A stretch of 64,000 nt of DNA from Flavobacteriales bacterium UBA6772. GTDB taxonomy: Bacteria; Bacteroidota; Bacteroidia; Flavobacteriales; Flavobacteriaceae. This document shows positions 28,125 to 38,990 of this stretch, in pieces. Position numbers and translations under genes: made by a program. The DNA lies in NCBI GenBank assembly GCA_905181765.1, contig CAJIYW010000001.1:248001-312000 (forward strand), read 5' to 3'. The notes beneath the pieces were generated by a model. The model saw only the letters and a list, made by a program, of their open reading frames with translations, did not search any database and was not told the DNA's origin. Within the stretch, counting starts at the first letter, position 1; every line of letters starts with the position of its first letter.

Positions 28125-28295
28125 TCCTTCAAAAAATAAAAGATATGAATAGCCTGCAGTTCCATTAAAAATATATTTGATTCGCGTTTTACCTAATGCG
28201 ACGCGGACTGTAGCCTTTCATGCTCATTTAGCACTAAAAACAGCCCGTCTTATAAGATATAAAGTCAAGCAATACAAAACCAAAACAATTTTCGA
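28125..28295 (+). other. Long leader of the TonB receptor gene
   Basis: About 165 bases separate the predicted transcription start from the start codon, unusually long here, and less AT-rich than its surroundings. It contains three tiny start-stop frames (ATG at 28145 with 7 codons, and two shorter). It also holds partly complementary blocks near 28152-28163 and 28207-28217 that could form a stem. No known riboswitch was recognised. Confidence 0.4.
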
Positions 28296-30724
28296 ATGCC
28301 ATTCAAAACGAAACACCACTTTCTAATAGTACTCTTTTTATTCCTTGGGGCATCATTGCTTATGGCTCAAAAAGAAACATGTGGGTATTCTCTTAGTGGA
28401 AAAGTATTAGATGCCAATACAGGAGGGCCTATTTTCAATGCTGTTATTAAAGTTAAGGGCATCGGAAAATACACCACCACCAATGCTGAAGGTGCTTTTA
28501 AAATCGATAATCTATGTACAAAAAATAATACGCTTATTATTTCATGCTTGGGTTATACTAATTCGACAAAAGACCATGAACACGATTCAGCCATACATTT
28601 TTATTTAACCCAACAGGTTACAGGATTAAATGAAGTAATCATTCAAGCGAAACGAAGAAAAGAGAAAGGGACTGCAACAATTTCACAAGTTACAATTGGA
28701 AAGACAGAAATTACCAGCAATCCAACCCAATCATTGGCGGCAGTCCTGTCACAGGAGCAGGGCGTAACCTTTATATCTGCCGGTACCAATGTGCAATTAC
28801 CTGTTATTCATGGTTTGTATGGGAATCGAATCTTGGTATTGAATAATGGTCTAAAACATGGCTTTCAAAATTGGGGTGCCGATCATGCTCCAGAAATAGA
28901 CATTGCTTCGGCAAGCAGCATCACTGTGATTAAGGGTGCCGCTGGCGTTCGATACGGCCCTGAAGCTTTGGGAGGTGCCATTATTATTGAGCCCAATCCT
29001 TTACTTTTAAACAATGCATTGTATGCAGCATTAAGCACTGGCTACCAAACCAATGGGAAAGGCTACAATACCAATTTTGAAATTGGAAATGGAACTGAAA
29101 AATGGAGCTATTTTGCAAATGGAAATTATACCAGAATTGGTGATCGCAACACACCAGATTATAATTTAACTAATTCTGGAAAAGAAGAAAAAGCGTTTAG
29201 TTTTGGCGTTTTACATCACTCTAGATCAATGGGATTTTAAGGTGAACTATAGCTTTGTTGACCAGAACCTAGCACTTTTACGTGCCTCTATTGCCAATAG
29301 TCCAGATTCGTTTATTCGTGCCATTAATTCAAATGAACCTATTATTATTAATCCTTTTTCCTATGCTATTAATCAACCTAGCCAAACAACACAACACCAT
29401 TTAGCGAAGGCGGAAATCAATTGGTGGTATACACAAGGGGCAAAGCTTACCCTAATTGGTGGTGTGCAATTGAACAAAAGAGATGAATTTGATGTACGTA
29501 GAAATGCCGAGCTACCTATTATTAATCTCGATTTGCTTACCTATGATTATCAATTGGAATGGAAACACCCTAAATGGTATGGATTAAATGGTTTGCTAGG
29601 CGCTCAATATTTTAGTCAAAATAACGACAATAACCCAGGTACCCAGACCACTCCATATATACCCAACTACAATACGGATAGGGTTAGTGCTTTTGCGGTT
29701 GAAAGCTTCACATTTGGAAAAAATATGATAGAAGCGGGCTTGCGGTTTGATTTAGAAACCAATGATGTACGCGGTAGAGAAATCAATCAAGATATTTTTA
29801 GAGACCACTATACCTTTACCAATTTTACTGGATCATTGGGCTACGTTCGGCAACTTTCTGAAAACAGCACTTTTAGAACAAATATAGGAACTGCATGGCG
29901 CACGCCTAATATGGAAGAACTGTTCAGTTTTGGACAGCATGGCTTTAAAACAACCTTTGGCCTGCTAAGATTCACAGACACCAATGGCAAACTGAGCACA
30001 GATGAAGTGATTCCTTTAAACCAAAGTACTGTGCATCCAGAACGAGGCTATAAATTCATCAATGAATTTCAGACCCATAAAAATGGAAATAGTCATAACC
30101 TAACAGTGTATTCACATTTTATAGAAAATTATGTTTTTGATAGACCTATTGGAGTTTTCGGAACAATACGGGGCCCAATGCCTGCCTTTATTTTCGATCA
30201 AGTAGATGCACTTTTCTTTGGCGCAGATTACAGTTGGAAAAAAAAATGGACCGATAAAATTTCGAGTGTTTTTGGCGCAAGCTATTTATGGTCTAGAAAT
30301 GTAGGTGATCATAGCTCCCTTAATTAACCAACCACCCATTTCTACGAATGTTAAACTGAAATGGGACCAAGGTAAGATAGGGGTATTTGATGCCTCTAGA
30401 TGGGCTATTCGTCCTAGTTATACATTTCGACAATTTCAAGCACCACGAACAATTACACCCGAAAGTTTGGTAGATAAATCTGTGGAACTTACAACGGACT
30501 CTGAAATATTTGACTTTGCAGCCGCAACTGATGGCTACTTTCTATTGGACTTATCATGGACCTTTAAAAGGAAAAACCTTAGTGGAGGTATTACCGTTCA
30601 AAACCTATTAAATACCGGTTATCGAGACTACCTCAACCAAATGCGCTATTTCGCCGATGAATCTGGTAGAAATTTACTTTTTACACTGAAATATACACTT
30701 AAAACAAATGCTAAAAATGAATAG
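28296..30724 (+). CDS. TonB-dependent outer-membrane receptor, zinc-regulated (frame interrupted twice)
   Basis: ~800-residue outer-membrane receptor. Signal peptide (VLFLFLGASLLMAQ), carboxypeptidase-like regulatory domain (SGKVLDANTGGPIFNAVIKVKG), plug domain with GLYGNRILVLNNG and VIKGAAGVRYGPEALGGAI, then a beta barrel that ends LLFTLKYTL. The frame breaks near 29217 (HH then TLDQWDFKVNYSF) and near 30322 (DHSSL then INQPPISTNVKLKWD). Each fits a small indel. Operator 3 on its promoter suggests uptake of zinc or a zinc chelate. The plug is of the ZnuD/siderophore type, and the ligand cannot be read from the sequence. Confidence 0.87.
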
Positions 30725-30829
30725 AAAAAACTTACCAAGGTATAAGTCTATGCCTAGCAGAGGACCTTAAATTTTAAAGATTTATCTAGATAGTACCATT
30801 CAATAAAAATAAAACAATTAAAAAAAAAG

Positions 30830-31453
30830 ATGAAAACAATAAATCCATTTAAAAATTTACAATTATTAGCAATTTTATTTTCAGTTATTACAATTATTGG
30901 TTGTAGTAATGATGATGATGTTGCACCGGAAGAAGAAAACGAAGTAGAAGTATTTACAGATGTTACCCTTGTTTTTACGAATACAGCTGATGTAAATGAT
31001 GTGGTAACTGCTTCCGCTCAAGACCCGGACGGAACAGGTATACAAGAATTACAGATCTTAGATGCTATTACACTTGCTGCCGATACCGAATATACATTAA
31101 CCTATGAAATTCTAAATGCCCTAGATCCAGCAGATATTGAAGATATTGGTAGCGAAATTCTTGAGGAAGACAATGAGCACCAGTTCTTCTTTAGTTTCAC
31201 AGAAAATGTCTTTGCCAATCCTACCGGAAACGGGAATATAGATGCAGCTGCAGATCCAATAAATTACAACGATGCGGATGAAAATGGGAACCCTGTTGGT
31301 TTGTCTAGCACTTGGACAACTTCTAGTACAGCATCTTCTGGAGCATCATTTACCGTTAGGCTACAGCACCAGCCAGATGTAAAAACAGCTACGTCTGGTT
31401 CTAATGATGGTGATACTGATTTTGCGTTGACCTTTGCCTTGAATATTGAATAA
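30830..31453 (+). CDS. Acidic lipoprotein paired with the TonB receptor
   Basis: 207-residue lipoprotein: lipobox ITIIGC then SNDDD, the start typical of flavobacterial surface lipoproteins. The mature part is acidic and beta-rich (VTLVFTNTADVNDVV, TLTYEILNALDPADI), with EEDNEHQFFFSF in the middle. From memory, proteins of this kind carry the name 'type 1 periplasmic binding fold superfamily', which does not fit the short length. Lying 105 bases after the receptor and before a terminator, it is probably the receptor's surface partner and may help capture the metal. Confidence 0.72.
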   Translation: MKTINPFKNLQLLAILFSVITIIGCSNDDDVAPEEENEVEVFTDVTLVFTNTADVNDVVTASAQDPDGTGIQELQILDAITLAADTEYTLTYEILNALDPADIEDIGSEILEEDNEHQFFFSFTENVFANPTGNGNIDAAADPINYNDADENGNPVGLSSTWTTSSTASSGASFTVRLQHQPDVKTATSGSNDGDTDFALTFALNIE

Positions 31454-31468
31454 TAAATTTTTATATGT

Positions 31469-31512
31469 AATCTCCCAGCATGTTCCTTGTGAACTAAGTT
31501 GGGAGATTTTTT
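31469..31512 (+). terminator. Terminator after the TonB receptor and lipoprotein
   Basis: AATCTCCCA (31469-31477) pairs with TGGGAGATT (31500-31508), followed by TTTT. It lies 16 bases after the lipoprotein stop. Confidence 0.75.
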
Positions 31513-31664
31513 ATGTCATAGCTGCACAGCATGGCTTGTTCTGGCAAATAGTACCCAAATACGATATTCTGTTCGATTGCTATAAAATGTACTATAATTT
31601 ATATTATGTTAAATAGGTTTTTTCATAATGTCTAAGACTAAATAACTTTATCTACTCGCTACGT

Positions 31665-32006
31665 TTATTTAATTGCTTCTATTCCCCTTGTTTTGGTTCT
31701 AATTCTAATTGCATCTTCCACGGCATATATAAATATCTTACCGTCACCTACTAAATTTTCTGAGGCATTTTCTAAAATAACATCAATAGCAGTTTCAAGA
31801 TTATCATCACTAACAACACAAATAATCATAATTCTAGTTTGTAGAATCATAGATTGTTCTGTGCCACGATAACGCTCTGTATATGTTTTCTGTAATCCGC
31901 TTCCTTTTACGGGAATTATTGTATTACATGGTATGCCAGCTGATTTTAAACCTGCTTGTACATCCTTTAGTTTTGATGGCCTTATAATTGCTTCTATTTT
32001 TTTCAT
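31665..32006 (-). CDS. glnB: Nitrogen regulatory protein P-II (GlnB/GlnK)
   Basis: 113-residue trimeric signal protein that reports nitrogen status through ATP/ADP and 2-oxoglutarate binding. The start MKKIEAIIRPSKLKDVQ and the signature VGDGKIFIYAVEDAIRIRT match. The T-loop region reads YTERYRGTE; its tyrosines leave possible uridylylation positions. It follows the ammonium transporter gene by 24 bases on the same strand, the classic amtB-glnK pair in reverse order, so its main partner is probably that transporter. Confidence 0.93.
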   Translation of the reverse strand: MKKIEAIIRPSKLKDVQAGLKSAGIPCNTIIPVKGSGLQKTYTERYRGTEQSMILQTRIMIICVVSDDNLETAIDVILENASENLVGDGKIFIYAVEDAIRIRTKTRGIEAIK

Positions 32007-32030
32007 GATTTTAAATTTAGTTACTTATAA

Positions 32031-33285
32031 TTATTCAAAAGTAGAATATGCTTCCACTCCAAAAGAAACGGCATCTATACCTGCAGACTCTTCTACCTTA
32101 GAAATTCTAATGCCCACCGTTTTTTGCATGATTTTCATCAATATAAAAGTGAATACAAAACCAAAAGCACCAATTACAAGAACCCCTAATGCTTGTGTAG
32201 CTAACATTGCTGTACCTCCACCAAAAAACAAACCACCATCCGTAGCGAATAACCCCACAGCTATAGCACCAAAGAAACCATTAACACCATGCACCGCAAT
32301 TGCACCAACAGGATCATCAATTTTTAATTTATCAATATACAATACGGCAATATCTACCAAAACACCTGCAATTAAACCAATAATTATAGCAGCATTTGGC
32401 CCCACTACATTGCACCCTGCAGTAATGGCAACTAAACCAGCTAAAACTCCATTAATTGTCATGGTAATATCTATTTGACCGTATCTAAAATAGGTATAAA
32501 ACATGGTCGAAATTCCTCCTGCTGCAGAGGCTAAAAATGTATTTGTAGCCACAGTACCTATTAATTCCCAATTACCAACTGCACCCAAGGTAGAACCAGG
32601 ATTAAAACCAAACCAACCAAACCATAAAATAAAAGCACCAATTGCTGCTAATGGTAAATTATGACCAGGAATTGCATTTACTTCTCCATTTTTTCGATAT
32701 TTTCCTATTCTTGGCCCTAAAACAATGGCTGCTGCCGAGCGCAGAAAATCCACCCATGGCATGCACTGCTGCAGAACCAGCAAAATCGTTAAAACCTCTT
32801 AAAGCTAACCATCCATTAGGATTCCATACCCAATTTGCAACTAATGGATACATTACTGCACAGAAAATAAAAACATAAATTGCATAACTCCAAATTTTCA
32901 TTCGCTCTGCTACTGCTCCAGATACAATAGAAATGGCTGCAATTGCAAAACCTAATTGTATGAACCAGAATAGTTTATTAGAGACCGTTAAGCCTAAACC
33001 TAAATCTTTAGTGGTTATTCCTGTATCAAATGCAAACCAACCGTTAGAATTTCCATAAGCAATTCCAAAACCTATTATATAAAAAGCAATTCCTCCAAAA
33101 GTAACATCTATAATAACCTTTGCAATAATACTCATGGCATTTTTAGATCTTACAAAACCAGCCTCTAATAATGCAAATCCACCTTCCATAAAAAAGATAA
33201 TTGCACCGCAAATAGCTACCCAAATAGTGTCTATTGCGTTTATTAATTGGGGTTGTTCTACTGTAATTGTTGATAGTGCACTCAT
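32031..33285 (-). CDS. amt: Ammonium transporter (frame interrupted)
   Basis: Amt/Rh-type channel of ~417 residues, about 11 membrane helices. The start is the ATG at 33285 (MSALSTITVEQPQ). The N-terminal part has GGFALLEAGFVRSKN and ends VHAMGGFSALGS. The frame then shifts near 32743, where one extra G would account for it, and continues ALAAAIVLGPRIGKY, GWFGFNPGS and HGVNGFFGAIAVGLF. The histidine pair of the pore, one in each part, is kept. It is followed by glnB, which would block the channel when nitrogen is plentiful. Confidence 0.9.
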
Positions 33286-33529
33286 AAAATTATTATCTAT
33301 AATTATTAAAAAAAATAAAGATACAACCATTGTTCTCTTAAAATATTAGAGATAAAATAAAAATAGGCTTATAAAATATGATACTTATAAAAATTTAGCA
33401 CAATTAAAGTATATTAAGTAATATGTAGATTTTAACGATTATTAAGTGCAAAAAATTATTACAAATAACATTTTTATAAAGAATGTATAATACCAATAGA
33501 TATTATACCTAAATAACTACTTTTGTCCG

Positions 33530-34736
33530 ATGAAAATTAGGCAAAAATCTGAGTTCGAATTTATTGTTATTATGGCGGCTTTAATGTCTCTAGTGTCTTT
33601 AGCAATAGATGCCTTGCTCCCAGCCATGACAAATATTGGCGATACGATAGGTATTACCGATGCTACAAATAATCAGCTATTAATTACGATGATCTTTTCT
33701 AGGATTAGGATTTGGGCAATTAATTTCTGGACCATTATCTGATAGTTATGGAAGAAAACCAATTATTTACATCGGTTTTATTGTTTTTGCTTTTGCTAGT
33801 TTAATATGTGTTTTTTCTACTAGTTTAGAAATGATGATTGTTGGAAGAATTGTACAGGGAATTGGTCTTTCTGCTCCAAGAACCATTAGTATTGCAATGA
33901 TTAGAGACCGTTTTAGTGGTAATTACATGGCAAAAGTAATGTCTTTTGTTGTTGCTATTTTTATATTAGTACCGGTTGTAGCTCCCGCATTAGGTAAGAT
34001 AATGTTAGATCTATATGGATGGCAATCTATATTTTACAGTCAGTTATTATTTGGTTTAGCCGTAATGCTTTGGCTCTGGAAAAGACAACCAGAAACATTA
34101 AAGAAAGAAAACAAAAGAGATTTTAAATTATCGCTACTAATTGCAGGGTTAAAGGAATTTATAAAACATAAAAATGCAGTAATTTTTACATTTTTTTCTG
34201 GATGTATTACCGGTTCTTTTATGGTGTATTTAAGTGCAAGTCAATTAATATTTGAGCAGCAATACAATTTAAAAGATGAGTTTCCTTTCATTTTTGCAGG
34301 TATCGCTCTTTTTATTGGTATTGCTACTTTTTTAAATGGAACCTTTGTAGTAAGATTAGGCATGTTTAAATTAGTAAGTATTTTTACCATCATTTTTACA
34401 TTAATTCCTTTTGTTTATATAGTTCTTTATTCGGGTGAAACCAACCCAAGTATTTATGTTTTAGTCACATTTTTTGGGTTACAATTTTTTGCAGTTGCCT
34501 TTTTATTTGGAAATACTAGAGCTTTAGCGATGGAACCAATAGGACATATTGCTGGAATTGGTGCAGCAATTAATGGTTTTGTATCTACAATTATGGCCGT
34601 ACCAATAGCAACATTAATCGGTAGTTTTATAAATACCACCGCTTTACCTCTATTTATTGGTTTTTTTGTTTGTGGCGTTATTGCTTTATTGTTAATTCAA
34701 TATTTAAATTTTTCTAACAAAAAAAAAGTATCCTAA
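33530..34736 (+). CDS. MFS transporter, Bcr/CflA drug-efflux type (frame interrupted)
   Basis: ~402-residue, 12-helix major facilitator. It starts MKIRQKSEFEFIVIMAALMSLVSLAIDALLPAM, with the Bcr/CflA-type acidic residue in helix 1. The frame shifts near 33697 in a TTTT run, after which LGLGFGQLISGPLSDSYGRKP (MFS motif A) and GRIVQGIGLSAPRTIS follow. The rest is intact to 34736. The family exports drugs and other small molecules with protons. It ends 23 bases before a pseudouridine synthase gene. Confidence 0.85.
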
Positions 34737-34759
34737 AGAATATTTTATAAGATTGTATA

Positions 34760-35464
34760 ATGAATTTAGATATTATTTTTGAAGACCAATTTATTATTTG
34801 TGTAAACAAACCAAATAATATGGTAGTGCATCATGCTTATCATTCTAGAAATGTTGCAGATGAAACGTCTCTTCTACAGCTAATACAAGCAGAAAAAGGA
34901 ATAAAAGTTTATCCTATTCATCGATTAGATAGAAAAACTTCGGGCATTATTTTATTGGCAAAAGAGACTATACATGTTTCTAAATTTCAAGAATTATTTA
35001 CAAACAACGAAATAGAAAAGACGTATTATGGAGTTGTAAGAGGTTTTTCACCAGAAACTAAAATCATAGATTCTCCGGTAAAAGGGCGTGATGCAAGTAT
35101 ACATAAAGATGCTTTAACCTATTTAAAAACATTGGAACAGATTGTTTTAGAGATCCCTGTAAAACCCTATGATTGTTCTCGTTACAGCTTGGTGGAATTG
35201 AAACCTAAAACTGGGAGAATGCACCAATTAAGAGTGCATACTAGTAAAATTAGTCACCCTTTAATTGGAGATATCAAATACGGGGACAAAAATCACGACC
35301 TCATGTTTGATGAAAATTTTGGCTGGAAAAACATGTTTTTACATGCTGGTCATTTAAAGTTTAAACATCCGTTTTCTGAGGAAGTTTTAATTTTAAAAGC
35401 AAATTTCCCAAAAGATTGGATTTCCTTATTTGAGGAGTTTACCTGGACTAATCCTAATATCTAA
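34760..35464 (+). CDS. RluA-family pseudouridine synthase (TruC-like)
   Basis: 234-residue enzyme that isomerises uridine to pseudouridine in RNA. The catalytic motif IHRLDRKTSGIILLAK carries the essential aspartate. PKTGRMHQLRVH and a short final domain are also typical. There is no S4 domain, and the length is near that of TruC (tRNA position 65), which is the best match in size. RluA/RluC-type rRNA targets cannot be excluded. Confidence 0.88.
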   Translation: MNLDIIFEDQFIICVNKPNNMVVHHAYHSRNVADETSLLQLIQAEKGIKVYPIHRLDRKTSGIILLAKETIHVSKFQELFTNNEIEKTYYGVVRGFSPETKIIDSPVKGRDASIHKDALTYLKTLEQIVLEIPVKPYDCSRYSLVELKPKTGRMHQLRVHTSKISHPLIGDIKYGDKNHDLMFDENFGWKNMFLHAGHLKFKHPFSEEVLILKANFPKDWISLFEEFTWTNPNI

Positions 35465-35534
35465 TCTGCCAAATAAAGATGCACAATCAATTAAAGTAAA
35501 CTTCTATTACACCCCTAAATAAACTTCACTTTTT

Positions 35535-35720
35535 TTATTGATCAATAGAAGTCGAATGAAATCCAATTAATTCAGCATCTTCAAAATTGGGTGATATTTC
35601 AATAGGATTGCAGCAAACTTCACAATCTTCTATATAAGTTTGCGCTCTTATACTACTATCTAAAATCATAGAAATTTCTTCCCAACAATGCGGACATTGA
35701 AAAAAATGTTCCTGCTCCAT
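35535..35720 (-). CDS. CPXCG-motif cysteine-rich protein
   Basis: 61-residue protein. FFQCPHCWEEISMILD is the family motif (CPxC), followed by YIEDCEVCCNPIEI, so four cysteines can hold one zinc. These small proteins are widespread and of unknown function. It ends 2 bases from the start of the next gene's coding strand neighbour at 35723, so both leftward genes may share a transcript. Confidence 0.85.
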   Translation of the reverse strand: MEQEHFFQCPHCWEEISMILDSSIRAQTYIEDCEVCCNPIEISPNFEDAELIGFHSTSIDQ

Positions 35721-35722
35721 TA

Positions 35723-36727
35723 TTATGCCTTTACTTTTAAAACTAGTTTTCCGTTCTTTTTACCAGAGAAAAGTCTGTTATACGTTTCTTGAAAGTTTTC
35801 TATTCCTTCATAAATATCTTCTCTAGATTTTAGTTTTCCCTCCTTCATCCAAATTCCCATTTGTTTTGCAGCCGTTCCAAATTCTTTTGTATAATCCATA
35901 ACAACCATTCCTTGCATTGAAGAACGTGTTACTAATAAAGATAAATAATTACTGGGTCCGTTTATTTTATGTTTGTTATTGTATTGAGAAATAGCTCCAC
36001 AAATAACAACTTTTGCATGCATTCTTAACTTACTTAAAGCAGCGTCTAAAATTACACCACCAACATTGTCAAAAAACACATCTATTCCTTTAGGACATTT
36101 CTTTTTTAAGGCAGAATAAATATTTTCGTTCTTATAATCAATTGCTTCATCAAAACCCAATTCGTTTTTAAGATAATCACATTTCTCTTGTCCACCAGCA
36201 ATACCAATAACGGTACAACCTTTTAACTTGGCTATTTGTCCTACAACAGAACCAACAGCTCCAGCTGCGCCAGAAACTAAAACAATATCCCCTTCTTTTA
36301 TTTTACCAACTTCTAAGATTCCGAAATAAGCCGTCATTCCCGGCATACCTAGTGTTCCTAAATACATTGGCATTGGTGCTAATGTATCATCAACTTTATA
36401 CCACGCATCTCCATTAGATAATGAATATTGTTGCACACCACCCCAACTAGTAACACAATCTCCAATTTCGAACTTAGGATTGTTGTTGTTTTTAATAACT
36501 TTTCCTATTGCTCCAGCGCGCATTACATGACCTAATTCAATTGGAGGGATATACGATTTGGTATCATTCATCCAACCGCGCATTGCAGGATCTAAAGAAA
36601 CATAATGATGCTCAATTAAGATTTCTCCTTCTTCTAGTTCTGGAATCGTTGCTGTTTCAATAGCCCAAGTATTTTCATCTGGAAAACCTTTTGGTCTATT
36701 TTTTAAAATGATTTGTTTATTTTTCAT
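35723..36727 (-). CDS. NADP-dependent oxidoreductase (zinc-free MDR, PTGR/CurA-like)
   Basis: 334-residue medium-chain reductase of alkenals and enones. The N-terminal catalytic domain lacks zinc ligands (SLDPAMRGWMND). The Rossmann domain has SGAAGAVGSVVGQIAKLKGC, and later come GAISQYN and QGMVVMDY. Length is usual for the prostaglandin-reductase/CurA group, which saturates reactive double bonds with NADPH and detoxifies lipid aldehydes. It is followed by the CPXCG gene with a 2-base gap. Confidence 0.92.
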   Translation of the reverse strand: MKNKQIILKNRPKGFPDENTWAIETATIPELEEGEILIEHHYVSLDPAMRGWMNDTKSYIPPIELGHVMRAGAIGKVIKNNNNPKFEIGDCVTSWGGVQQYSLSNGDAWYKVDDTLAPMPMYLGTLGMPGMTAYFGILEVGKIKEGDIVLVSGAAGAVGSVVGQIAKLKGCTVIGIAGGQEKCDYLKNELGFDEAIDYKNENIYSALKKKCPKGIDVFFDNVGGVILDAALSKLRMHAKVVICGAISQYNNKHKINGPSNYLSLLVTRSSMQGMVVMDYTKEFGTAAKQMGIWMKEGKLKSREDIYEGIENFQETYNRLFSGKKNGKLVLKVKA

Positions 36728-37078
36728 AATATTAATAATTGTTTTTAAAAATAAGAATATTTAATAATTAATACCTCCTTTTATTTGTTTTTTTGAAATT
36801 ATTAACTATTTCTTACTGTTTTATATTTTTAAAATTATTTACGAAAATTAAACCAAATTATATCTTCAATAAATTTCACTTTTTATAGGAATTAAAAGAA
36901 GTATTATCAAGATATTAAAAATAGGTTTTGGATAGAAATTATGATTAGTGCACTACAGACTGTTTGCATTAGATAATTCAGAATTAAATAGAATATAGGT
37001 ATCATAAACATAAAACATAAAAAAAACCTTATCATTTTCATGAGAAGGTTTTTTTTATGTTTACTCTATGTTTTTATT
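36728..37078. other. 351-base intergenic region with a terminator
   Basis: AT-rich spacer between two leftward genes. Apart from the hairpin at 37021-37056, nothing codes or repeats clearly. The part nearest 36728 should hold the promoter of the oxidoreductase, but I could not place a confident TTG/TAnnTTTG pair. Confidence 0.5.
37021..37056. terminator. Terminator downstream of the AsnC-type gene
   Basis: AAAAAACCTTATCA and TGAGAAGGTTTTTT form a stem with one mismatch and a 6-base loop. A-rich and T-rich flanks allow it to work on either strand; the leftward AsnC-type gene (37079-37558) ends 23 bases away. Confidence 0.7.
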
Positions 37079-37558
37079 CTATAATTCTTTAAAAATTGCA
37101 TGCATCATTCTCTTTTTATCATTGATACTTTCTTCTAAAGCAATCATCGTTTCTGTTCTATTTACCCCAGGAATATCATCTATTTCATAAATAATGTCTT
37201 TTGCATCGTTTGTACCTTTTGCTCTAACTTTACAAAAAATATTATATTTTCCAGCAGTTACATAAGCTACAGTAACATTGGGTATTTTTCTTAAATTTTC
37301 TATAACACTCTGGGTCATAGATGTTTTTTCTAGATAAACCCCTACATGTGCTATAAAAGAATAGCCCATCTTTTCATAGTTTAACGAAAGTGTAGACCCT
37401 TGAATAATACCTTCATCTTCCATTTTTTTTACACGAACATGAATTGTACCTGCAGACACTAAAAGCTGCTTTGCAATATCCGTAAATGGGGTTCTTGCAT
37501 TCTCAATTAAGATGTCTAAAATTTGATGGTCGATTTCGTCTAAGATAAATTTTTTCAT
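37079..37558 (-). CDS. Lrp/AsnC-family transcriptional regulator
   Basis: 159 residues from the ATG at 37558 (MKKFILDEID); a TTG 18 bases upstream would add a few residues with no sign of conservation. The helix-turn-helix reads DHQILDILIENARTPFTDIAKQLLVSAGTIHVRVKKM. The RAM domain has YVTAGKYNIFCKVRAKG and ends IALEESINDKKRMM. It is unlike the other AsnC-type regulator (16815-17312) in detail. Possible target: the carboxypeptidase transcribed towards it, but no shared operator was found. Confidence 0.92.
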   Translation of the reverse strand: MKKFILDEIDHQILDILIENARTPFTDIAKQLLVSAGTIHVRVKKMEDEGIIQGSTLSLNYEKMGYSFIAHVGVYLEKTSMTQSVIENLRKIPNVTVAYVTAGKYNIFCKVRAKGTNDAKDIIYEIDDIPGVNRTETMIALEESINDKKRMMHAIFKEL

Positions 37559-37643
37559 AGTTTGTATAATATTCAATTAATTATGCAAATCTATGATTTT
37601 AATTTAACAAAGTATGGTTAAAAATGAATTAAATTCAAAGAAT

Positions 37644-38693
37644 TTAGCTTTCGAAAACGATTTCGAGATGTCCAAATTTACCTTTTAGCGAAGTTTCTTC
37701 AATTTTCACTAATTTTGAAACTAATTTGTTTTCAATAATTTCATCTCTAAATTGATACCCAAGATCATTTTTAGAGTCTGGATATCTATGAATTACATCA
37801 TAAAAAACTTTGTCGTTATTGGGTATTTTAAAATACGCTTTGTATGAAGTAAAATTGTCTGTTTTGGCTATGTAATATAATCCTTGAAGAATAGCGAAAA
37901 AAGTAAATTTTCTAGAAACTTCTCTTATGTAATCATCTGGATAATGACCCGACTCTATTAAAATAGTATTAAAACCTAATTTTTGAAAATTATCTCCTGT
38001 TGCCGTTGGATAAAAAGCATCAGTATACCTACCAACATGATTTGGTATTACTTCTTGCAACATGGTATTCATGGCAACAATAACATTCATGGTTTCTTTT
38101 CTCCCTTTTGTTAAAGCTCTTGTTTCTTCTTCTGAGGGTGCTAAGAATGATATGGTAGCAGGATTTTTAGTGTTTTCTACATTAAAAATAGTTCTTTGAT
38201 CATGCAGGTTAAAGCAAAACTGCGGATTGAACTCTTCTAATAAAGCGCGTAAAAGTTTACTTTCTTTTGCTTTTCTATCTATTGCATCTCTATTTAAATC
38301 GATGTTGTTCCCATTAACCCTTGTATATACTTCTGCACCATCAGGGTTTAACATGGGTACAAAAAGAAGTGTACAAGACTCTAAAATTGTATTTATTTCA
38401 GATTGCTTAGAAAGCAGCAAACAATTAAAGAGATCAAACAGTGCTTTTGTTCCAGTACTCTCGTTTCCGTGCATTTGAGACCATAATAGTAGTTTCTTTT
38501 CTCCAGAACCAATTTTTAAGGTATATATAGGTGTTCCTTTTTCTGAAGTTCCTAACTCAGATATTTGAAAAGCATCTTCATATTTTTTAAATAAATCTTT
38601 AATGTCTTTAAAACGGATCCATTTTCCTAAAAGAGAAGTTTCTTTTTCTTTATTGTAAATAGTCTCTAAAAAATCAATTGCTAATAAATTCAT
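37644..38693 (-). CDS. M14 zinc carboxypeptidase-like protein
   Basis: 349 residues from the ATG at 38693 (MNLLAIDFLE); an upstream TTG at 38747 is less likely. The zinc site is HGNES (His75, Glu78) with the third ligand in CFNLHDQ. LNPDGAEVYTRVNGNNIDLNRD and LIESGHYPDDY are typical, and the catalytic glutamate is in that last part. No signal peptide, so it acts in the cytoplasm, perhaps on peptides or cell-wall fragments. The promoter region carries four copies of TTACA-N2-TGTAA shared with a divergent XRE gene. Confidence 0.87.
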   Translation of the reverse strand: MNLLAIDFLETIYNKEKETSLLGKWIRFKDIKDLFKKYEDAFQISELGTSEKGTPIYTLKIGSGEKKLLLWSQMHGNESTGTKALFDLFNCLLLSKQSEINTILESCTLLFVPMLNPDGAEVYTRVNGNNIDLNRDAIDRKAKESKLLRALLEEFNPQFCFNLHDQRTIFNVENTKNPATISFLAPSEEETRALTKGRKETMNVIVAMNTMLQEVIPNHVGRYTDAFYPTATGDNFQKLGFNTILIESGHYPDDYIREVSRKFTFFAILQGLYYIAKTDNFTSYKAYFKIPNNDKVFYDVIHRYPDSKNDLGYQFRDEIIENKLVSKLVKIEETSLKGKFGHLEIVFES

Positions 38694-38731
38694 AATTGGT
38701 TGCTGTGTAATCTGCTGTAAAAATAATAGAA

Positions 38732-38827
38732 TCACATTTGTAATCAAACTAAAATGTTACAAATGTAAATATCACGAATATTACATTTGTAAACAATAGA
38801 AATTGTAAAATTATATTACAGTTGTAA
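38732..38827. promoter_or_regulatory. Cluster of four TTACA-N2-TGTAA operators
   Basis: TCACATTTGTAA (38732-38743, one mismatch), TTACAAATGTAA (38757-38768), TTACATTTGTAA (38781-38792) and TTACAGTTGTAA (38816-38827). They lie just upstream of the carboxypeptidase start. A fifth copy sits on the promoter of the divergent XRE-type gene. Repetition of one inverted repeat at 24-35-base steps is typical of a repressor's operator array. Confidence 0.7.
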
Positions 38828-38990
38828 ACATAAATTAAATTTTTATAATCTTTGCTAAATAAATAATTCTATTGCATAAGTAAATACTATATTATAAGTA
38901 AAATACTGTAATTGTATTAATTAAGAAATTATATAAAGTTATACTTTAACTAATTATTCGGATAAATAAATTTAATTAAGATTTAATAGC

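Noticed and set aside
31933-32478. 181-codon frame on the + strand opposite the ammonium transporter
   Set aside because: It is the proline- and threonine-rich shadow of the transporter's glycine-rich codons; the minus strand has the clear family match.
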